Assembly: GCA_031553315.1 (NCBI GenBank)
Contig: JAVBLT010000037.1
Span: 1-56,151, forward strand
DNA from: JAVBLT01 sp031553315
GTDB lineage: Bacteria > Verrucomicrobiota > Kiritimatiellia > RFP12 > DVOR01
Reading direction: 5' to 3'
DNA length: 56,151 nt
Shown here: positions 51,620-56,151 of the stretch, in pieces
Layout: every line of letters starts with the position of its first letter
Numbering within the stretch: position 1 is the stretch's first letter
Program-made: the position numbers and the translations under genes
The notes under the pieces: generated by a model
Seen by the model: only the letters and a program-made list of their open reading frames with translations
Told to the model about the DNA's origin: nothing
The model's database searches: none

Positions 51620-53530
51620 TTATTTTTTGAGCATGTCGACGGCGTGTGCGTAGGCGAAGATGCCGCCTGCGGCGATCACGGGGGCCACGTCGTCGGTCGC
51701 ATGGAGGTGAAAGGTGGCGCCGTCGGAGAGGCGAGTGAGGGCGCCGGAGCCGATGTCGAGCTCGGCCTCGTCGCCGGTTTTGAAGGCGGAACCGAGGGGC
51801 TCCTGCGATTCGAGCGGGAAGATTTCGCCTGTGGCCACGGCGTTGCGGAAGAAGATGCGGGCATAGCCTTCGGCGATGACGGCTTTGACGCCGGCGGCTC
51901 CGAGGCAGATGGGGGCGTGCTCGCGGGAAGATCCGCAACCGAAGTTCTTACCCGCCACGATGAAGGTGTAGGCTCCGGCGGCAAATTTGGGGTAGGAATC
52001 GGGCAGGCCGGCGAGGGCGTGGGAGCCGAGCTTGCGATACTCTTCGGGAATGGTGGGCACGAGGTTGAGGTAGTGCGCGGGGATGATGAGATCGGTATCG
52101 ATGTTGTCGCCCAACACATAAACCTTGCCGCGCACCTTCAGGTCGGAGACGGGCTTTTCATGCGCGGCGGCGGCGGTGGCGCGCCCGGAACCTTCTTCGA
52201 TGGACGGCGCCGCGCGGGCGGCGTTATCGGCAAGACCCCTGATTTCGCGGGGCGAGGCGATGTGCCCCAATACGGCCGATGCGGCGGCTGTATAAGGAGA
52301 GGCCAAATAAACCGGCGCGTCTTTGGATCCCATGCGGCCGATGAAATTGCGATTGGTGGTGCTGACGACCACTTCGTTGCCGTGTGTGCGCCCGAAGGTG
52401 TCTTCCGGGCCGCCGAGGCAGGCGCCGCAGGAGGGGTGGGCCACGGGTTCGCAGCCGGCGGCCACAAAGATCTGTTCCAAGGTGCGGTCGCCGATGGTCA
52501 CGGTGCGGAGCCCTTCGAGCACGGCGCAGGTGGCAGGCACGATGCAGGTTTTGACAGCCACTTTGCGACCATTGAGAATCGTCGCCGCCATGATAAAATC
52601 TTCGAGCTTGCCGCCGGTGCAGGAGCCGATGTAGGCCTGGTCGAGCTTCACGGAGGCGCAATCGCGGGCGGCGGCGTAGTTGTCGGGCAGGTGGGGTCTG
52701 GCCACGCAGGGCGAGAAAGTGGCCGCATCGTAGGTGTAGGTGCGCAGCACGGGAGCTTCGGGATCGCCGTAGAGCGGGGTGAAGGGCTTGGAGGTTCGGG
52801 CGCGCACATAGTCGAGGGTCTTTTGGTCGGGGGCGATGATGCCGTTTTTGGCACCGGCCTCCACGGCCATGTTGCAGAGGGTCATGCGCTCCTCGATGCT
52901 CATCGCGTCGATGGCGGTTCCGCAGAATTCCATGGCGCAATAGGTCGCGCCGTCCACGCCGATATCGCCGATAATGCGCAGGATCACATCCTTGGCCGAA
53001 ACATATTCCGGGATCGCGCCGTTGAGCACGAAGCGGAGCGTCTGCGGCACGCGGATGAGCAGCTTGCCGGTGCCCATGACGAAGCCCGCGTCGGTATTGC
53101 CGATGCCGGTGGAGAACGCGCCGAGCGCGCCGTGGGTGCACGTGTGGGAATCGGTGCCGAAAATCACTTCACCGGGGCGCACATGGCCCTTTTCGGGCAG
53201 GCCCACGTGGCACACGCCGCAGTAGCCGAGGGTGCCGGGGTCGTAGAAATAGGGAAGGCGCTGCTCTTTGGCGAAGGCGCGGTCGATATCGATGTTGCGG
53301 TGGGCCTTTTCATCCTTGGTGTGGATGTAGTGATCGGGCATGATCACGATTTTTTCGGGATCGAACACTTTTGCATCTTTCCCGAATTCGCGGTGAAACA
53401 CGCCGATGGTGCCGGGCCCGCACACATCATGCGTGAGGAGGATATCCGCGTTGACCCAAATCGCGTCGCCGGGGGCCACCCGGTCACGGCCTGATGCGCG
53501 GGCGAGAATTTTTTCGGTGAGCGTCATCAT
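51620..53530 (-). CDS. leuC-leuD: Fused isopropylmalate isomerase, LeuC-LeuD (636 aa)
   Basis: An aconitase-family dehydratase with large and small subunits in one chain. The LeuC part (1-~420) has DHYIHTKD, FGTDSHTCTHGALG and the Fe-S ligand segments GSCTGG and HPSCGACLGG; STTNRNFIGRMG is the usual STSNRNFxGR. An Ala/Glu-rich linker (about 440-465) leads to the LeuD swivelling domain with GDNIDTDLIIPAHYL and NFGCGSSREHAP. Bacteria usually encode LeuC and LeuD separately; fused forms are known in fungi. Homoaconitase or another hydro-lyase of the same clade is an alternative. AAGGAGT precedes two adjacent ATGs (53530, 53527). Upstream of parA and trpB on the same strand. Confidence 0.9.
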   Translation of the reverse strand: MMTLTEKILARASGRDRVAPGDAIWVNADILLTHDVCGPGTIGVFHREFGKDAKVFDPEKIVIMPDHYIHTKDEKAHRNIDIDRAFAKEQRLPYFYDPGTLGYCGVCHVGLPEKGHVRPGEVIFGTDSHTCTHGALGAFSTGIGNTDAGFVMGTGKLLIRVPQTLRFVLNGAIPEYVSAKDVILRIIGDIGVDGATYCAMEFCGTAIDAMSIEERMTLCNMAVEAGAKNGIIAPDQKTLDYVRARTSKPFTPLYGDPEAPVLRTYTYDAATFSPCVARPHLPDNYAAARDCASVKLDQAYIGSCTGGKLEDFIMAATILNGRKVAVKTCIVPATCAVLEGLRTVTIGDRTLEQIFVAAGCEPVAHPSCGACLGGPEDTFGRTHGNEVVVSTTNRNFIGRMGSKDAPVYLASPYTAAASAVLGHIASPREIRGLADNAARAAPSIEEGSGRATAAAAHEKPVSDLKVRGKVYVLGDNIDTDLIIPAHYLNLVPTIPEEYRKLGSHALAGLPDSYPKFAAGAYTFIVAGKNFGCGSSREHAPICLGAAGVKAVIAEGYARIFFRNAVATGEIFPLESQEPLGSAFKTGDEAELDIGSGALTRLSDGATFHLHATDDVAPVIAAGGIFAYAHAVDMLKK

Positions 53531-53554
53531 ATCAACTCCTTAAACAGTTTAAAT

Positions 53555-54019
53555 TCAATCAAGGCTCCAGAAACCACGACCCGGCGAGTAATGAAGCGTG
53601 CCGCCAAGCGGCCACTGCCGAGGTCTGCAACACCAAGGATTCGATTGCATATCAGCCGGTTTGCAAAACTGTGTAAAATACGCCGTCTCTTTTTCACTTT
53701 CGGGAGCAATCTCGCCGGTGATTTGGTTAACAAAACGGAGTTCGTCGGCAAGAATCACTATTTCAGACAATAGACACGCGAGCATTGCCGCACCTGCGGC
53801 GACAGGCAGCATAACGAGAAAACGATTGGATTTGCGTATAAAACAGACTAAAAACCACATCGTAAACATCAGGCTGAAAATCCAAACAACAAAAAAGATG
53901 CCAAAGCACGAACCGCTCAACGAAAACCCGAATGGGCCGCCAGCCATCGTTCGCCCTCCGGCGTAGAACCAGAAAGAAAGGAGAAATGTCGCACTTGCCC
54001 AAATCATTTTAAGCATCAT
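53555..54019 (-). CDS. Hypothetical membrane protein (154 aa)
   Basis: Not recognised. Three hydrophobic segments (MIWASATFLLSFWFYAGG, FGIFFVVWIFSLMFTMWFLV, LVMLPVAAGAAMLACLLSEIV) are followed by a hydrophilic C-terminus containing CC and several tryptophans (NPWCCRPRQWPLGG). It lies 12 bases after the gene at 54032-54733 and 24 bases before leuC-leuD on the same strand. Two or three adjacent ATGs are possible starts. Codon use is less C-biased than its neighbours. Confidence 0.6.
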   Translation of the reverse strand: MMLKMIWASATFLLSFWFYAGGRTMAGGPFGFSLSGSCFGIFFVVWIFSLMFTMWFLVCFIRKSNRFLVMLPVAAGAAMLACLLSEIVILADELRFVNQITGEIAPESEKETAYFTQFCKPADMQSNPWCCRPRQWPLGGTLHYSPGRGFWSLD

Positions 54020-54031
54020 CTTTACTGAACC

Positions 54032-54733
54032 TTAATTGGAACGGTTGACCAAAGCAAAAAAACGGTCCTGGTAATGCTCGAACACGCCATGCTTGCGCAG
54101 CAGTGCACCGAGCGCCGTAATGAGCGAGGCGTCTTTTTCGGCGGCGGAGAAGGCCTTTTCGACTTCGTCGCGGATGGGTGCGGGCATGCCGGCGTGCAAC
54201 TCCTGAAGGCGGCGCGCCTCAAGCTCGCGCATATTGCCCGAGATGGAATTTTGAACGGTGAGGCAGAAAAAATGAAGCAGGCACACATCCCACGGCTCGT
54301 CGACCCCGAGGATCACGCAGGAGAAGGGATCGTTTTTGGTTTCGACTTCGGTTTTGACGCGTTCAGCCACGGCCTCCACGGTTTCGGTCACCACATGTTC
54401 ATTGAACGATTCGTTTTTGAGCGTGTAGCCATATTGGAGAATGCGGATTTCTTTTTCGTGCGCGCGCATATGGTCGAGGTATTTTTTCGCCTCGGCGCCA
54501 AAACCTTCGAGATTCTGCCGGGCGAATTCGCTGGGCAGGATAATGCGCGGGGGCAAGGTCTGCATACGCCCTTCCCGGATGCGCGCCTTGCCGGTCTCGT
54601 CCATCGGTTCAGTGATGAGGGAATAGCGAATCATCGTGTTTCCGAAGGTGTCGATGTGGCGTTTGACCGGAAGAATCACGCGGGTATGGCGCACGGCGTA
54701 TTGAAAATCGAGCTGTGTGGGGTTCTTTTTCAT
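54032..54733 (-). CDS. Hypothetical protein (233 aa)
   Basis: Not recognised. A soluble, mixed alpha/beta protein without signal peptide or membrane helix. Residues 1-90 look beta-rich (LDFQYAVRHTRVILPVKRHI, MIRYSLITEPMDETG), and the C-terminal half is helical with charged stretches (RELEARRLQELHAGM, RDEVEKAFSAAEKDASLITAL). The ATG at 54733 lacks a clear ribosome site; an upstream in-frame start at 54808 adds a low-quality extension. The gene is probably first in the run that leads to leuC-leuD. Confidence 0.6.
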   Translation of the reverse strand: MKKNPTQLDFQYAVRHTRVILPVKRHIDTFGNTMIRYSLITEPMDETGKARIREGRMQTLPPRIILPSEFARQNLEGFGAEAKKYLDHMRAHEKEIRILQYGYTLKNESFNEHVVTETVEAVAERVKTEVETKNDPFSCVILGVDEPWDVCLLHFFCLTVQNSISGNMRELEARRLQELHAGMPAPIRDEVEKAFSAAEKDASLITALGALLRKHGVFEHYQDRFFALVNRSN

Positions 54734-54810
54734 ATAGGAAGGGAAAAGTATGCCACAGACGGGCGTTTTTTTCCAGTCTTTTTGCGTGTGTGCCCCGCCG
54801 CCCGGCAAAA

Positions 54811-54834
54811 ATTGAAAAAACGGCGTTTTTCAAT
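54811..54834. promoter_or_regulatory. AT-rich palindrome in divergent control region
   Basis: ATTGAAAAA and TTTTTCAAT form a perfect 9-bp inverted repeat around a 6-base centre, directly next to a predicted promoter. It could be an operator or a weak terminator-like hairpin. Confidence 0.4.
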
Positions 54835-54861
54835 TGCGTTTTGGTTCAAAAAAGGTATACT
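54834..54861 (+). promoter_or_regulatory. Predicted promoter of the small membrane protein and rhomboid genes
   Basis: TTGCGT (54834-54839), 16-base spacer and TATACT (54856-54861), 47 bases before the start at 54909. Confidence 0.5.
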
Positions 54862-54908
54862 AAACGGCGTTTAATGTATGAGAATCCGTTTTCAGAAGGA
54901 ACAGAACC

Positions 54909-55106
54909 ATGGCCGACAAACCATTTATCGCCGCGCGCCTGCGCAATCCCACCGACGCCGCTCCTGTGGCCGCCAAGCCAAAGCAGGATTTTATCGGCGG
55001 AACCTGTGCCATTTTGGCGGCAATTGTAACGATTCTCCTGTTGGTGGTCATTTTCCTTGATTGGGAGATTCTCAAGACAGTGGCACTGGATGGCTCGGGT
55101 ATCTGA
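54909..55106 (+). CDS. Small single-pass membrane protein (65 aa)
   Basis: Function not recognised. A polar N-terminus (MADKPFIAARLRNPTDAAPV) precedes one strong membrane helix (GTCAILAAIVTILLLVVIFL, about 33-52). AGAAGGA lies 10 bases before the ATG. Its end overlaps the rhomboid start by 17 bases, so the two are likely translated together and may interact. Confidence 0.7.
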   Translation: MADKPFIAARLRNPTDAAPVAAKPKQDFIGGTCAILAAIVTILLLVVIFLDWEILKTVALDGSGI

Positions 55107-55848
55107 GTTTTTCTGGCGCTGGGTTGACCGTCTGCGTGAATGGATGGAAACCGGACCGGCCTCTTTGTGGGTGTCGGTGGCGGTTTTCATTTTTTTCTGC
55201 ATTCAGCGCCAGGCGGAAAACATTCTGCTGACCGCGAGCGGCATCAGCTTCGGCGCCGCGTTGCGCTATCTGTTCGGTTTGCACATGCCCCTGGTGGAGG
55301 TCGGCTTCTGGTGGCAGCCGTTGACGTATGCCCTGCTGCACGGCGCCTGGTGGCATTTGGGAGTGAATCTCATTTCGCTGATTCTGGTCGGTTATCCGCT
55401 TGAAACATGGATCGGATCGCGGCGTTTTCTGCTGATCCTGGCGGGAAGCGTAATCGGCGGCGGCCTTTTCTGGCTGCTCGCCACAGCGGTTGAGCCCGCA
55501 TTGCTTGCGTCGATTCCCGGGTGCGCCAAACGGGCGGCGCTGCTGGCCAAACTGCAGCCGGAGGCGCTGTGCATCGGTCTTTCGGGCGGCGTGATGGGCA
55601 TGATCGGCGCCTACGCGGCCTTCTTTCCGGCGCGCGAAGTGCGGGTTTTCCTGTTTGGGCTGCTGTTGCGGATGCGCGCCGCCCGGTTGCTGTGGCTGAT
55701 GACGGCGATGATGCTGATCGAGGCCGTCTTCTTTTTCCGGCATGTGGCCTACGCGGCCCACTTCGGCGGTTTCTGGGCGGGCTGGCTGATCGCCGCATGG
55801 TTCCGCCCCAAAAACGGCTCGCGCCTTCTAGTACATAGTAAACTTTAA
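55090..55848 (+). CDS. Rhomboid-family intramembrane serine protease, 3' end altered by an IS element (252 aa)
   Basis: A membrane protease cleaving substrates within the lipid bilayer. The second core helix carries LLHGAWWHLGVNLISL (the usual HxxxxHxxxN), the catalytic serine is in GLSGGVMGMIGAYAAF (GxSG), and the catalytic histidine in YAAHFGGFWAGWL. About six helices are present. An N-terminal extension and a long loop (ALLASIPGCAKRAALLAKLQ) precede the serine helix. ATG 55090 lies within the preceding gene; TTG 55057 is an alternative. The last six codons and stop come from the left end of the IS630-type element at 55829, so a natural C-terminal tail has probably been lost. Confidence 0.85.
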   Translation: MARVSEFFWRWVDRLREWMETGPASLWVSVAVFIFFCIQRQAENILLTASGISFGAALRYLFGLHMPLVEVGFWWQPLTYALLHGAWWHLGVNLISLILVGYPLETWIGSRRFLLILAGSVIGGGLFWLLATAVEPALLASIPGCAKRAALLAKLQPEALCIGLSGGVMGMIGAYAAFFPAREVRVFLFGLLLRMRAARLLWLMTAMMLIEAVFFFRHVAYAAHFGGFWAGWLIAAWFRPKNGSRLLVHSKL

Positions 55849-56151
55849 AATATCGGGTATAGTCGTTTCAATTTTATACGAGCATCCTCTGTTTTGTATT
55901 GGCATTTACCCGGGGTTTGTCTGGCATTGCGCTCGCAGTTCCATGCGGCAGTCATTTCCCTCATAAGGCCAATCGTGGGGATTCGATCGGGGAGACACTG
56001 GCGTTTTAACACGCTCAGTTCGATTTCAGCAATGTTGAGCCAACTGCCATGTTTGGGCGTATGGTGTATTTCCAGCCGGCGAGCCAAACGAAGCGCCTCT
56101 TCCGCCGGAAAGGCCTGATATAAAGAGGAAAGGGCGTGGGTGTTTAAGTTA
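55829..56151 (-). mobile_element. IS630-family insertion sequence, partial (window edge)
   Basis: The element appears to begin at the TA (55829-55830) inside the rhomboid gene's end, with terminal text TAGTACATAGTAAACTTT. IS630 elements insert at TA dinucleotides. The rest lies beyond position 56151, so the other end and target duplication cannot be seen. Confidence 0.75.
55845..56151 (-). CDS. IS630-family transposase, C-terminal part (at least 102 aa, 5' end outside window)
   Basis: The DDE transposase C-terminus. Reading from the right edge gives NLNTHALSSLYQAFPAEEAL, then LEIHHTPKHGSWLNIAEIEL, the classic IS630 region with the final catalytic Glu, and ARIKLKRLYP at the end. The stop overlaps the rhomboid stop on the opposite strand. 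The frame is open to position 56150, so it is a true gene cut by the window and not an internal ATG start at 56087. Confidence 0.85.
   Translation of the reverse strand, partial: NLNTHALSSLYQAFPAEEALRLARRLEIHHTPKHGSWLNIAEIELSVLKRQCLPDRIPTIGLMREMTAAWNCERNARQTPGKCQYKTEDARIKLKRLYPIF

Overview
The window is one contiguous piece of a GC-rich bacterial chromosome, probably from the PVC side of the tree (Lentisphaerota, Kiritimatiellota or Verrucomicrobiota). This placement is an inference. It rests on a XylR-type regulator joining a sugar-binding-like domain to an AraC HTH, many FTLIE-type pseudopilins, a MurC-MurB fusion, a full-length three-domain NifU, DksA next to LspA, and secreted sialidase and GH97 enzymes that suggest a glycan-rich, gut-like habitat. 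Most genes are strongly C-biased at the third codon position.

Layout. 1-4.4 kb: a long palindrome, metY (minus), then a DUF1846 gene and guaA (plus); guaA has lost most of its glutaminase domain. 4.4-9.1 kb: an AT-rich two-gene island with an Eco57I-like fused restriction-methylation enzyme and its companion methyltransferase, inserted between guaA and prmA. 9.1-17.4 kb: prmA, a Ca2+/Na+ antiporter, nifU-nifS, a DUF4184 membrane protein, cysK, a 163-bp long-hairpin element, an orphan YejB-like permease and uvrC. 17.4-22.2 kb: two Sel1-repeat secreted proteins, a convergent XylR-like regulator, and gmd-fcl for GDP-L-fucose. 22.2-30 kb: a type II secretion/pseudopilin operon (GspF, G, H, I, J), a GH33-type sialidase and a convergent GH97 glycosidase. 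30-32.8 kb: the minus operon dksA-lspA-miaA-radC. 32.8-36.5 kb: feoA-feoB, a second copy of the hairpin element, and an outer-membrane barrel candidate. 36.5-47.5 kb: murC-murB fusion (plus), then a tightly overlapping minus operon (NYN-domain protein, KamA-like radical SAM enzyme, MOP-type flippase, mnmE) with secA upstream. 47.6-54.8 kb: parE (plus) and a convergent minus cluster (two unknown genes, a leuC-leuD fusion, parA, trpB). 54.8-56.15 kb: a small membrane protein, a rhomboid protease and the 3' part of an IS630-family element cut by the window edge.

Sulfur handling recurs in the first 15 kb: metY and cysK incorporate sulfide, and NifS/NifU mobilise cysteine sulfur into Fe-S clusters. 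The glycan theme (fucose nucleotide synthesis, sialidase, GH97, XylR-type regulator, pseudopilin secretion genes) sits at 19-30 kb. The rest is mostly housekeeping: tRNA modification, lipoprotein processing, DNA repair, peptidoglycan precursors, protein export and topology.

The most unusual items are the pair of diverged hairpin elements, whose two arms changed together and which begin on or near the stop codons of cysK and feoB; the GMP synthase without a glutaminase triad; the Eco57I-like island; and the NYN protein with a long unassigned N-terminal part. I found no rRNA, tRNA or CRISPR array. No gene-free stretch exceeds 300 bases; the longest is about 240 bases at 14666-14906 and is mostly the first hairpin element.
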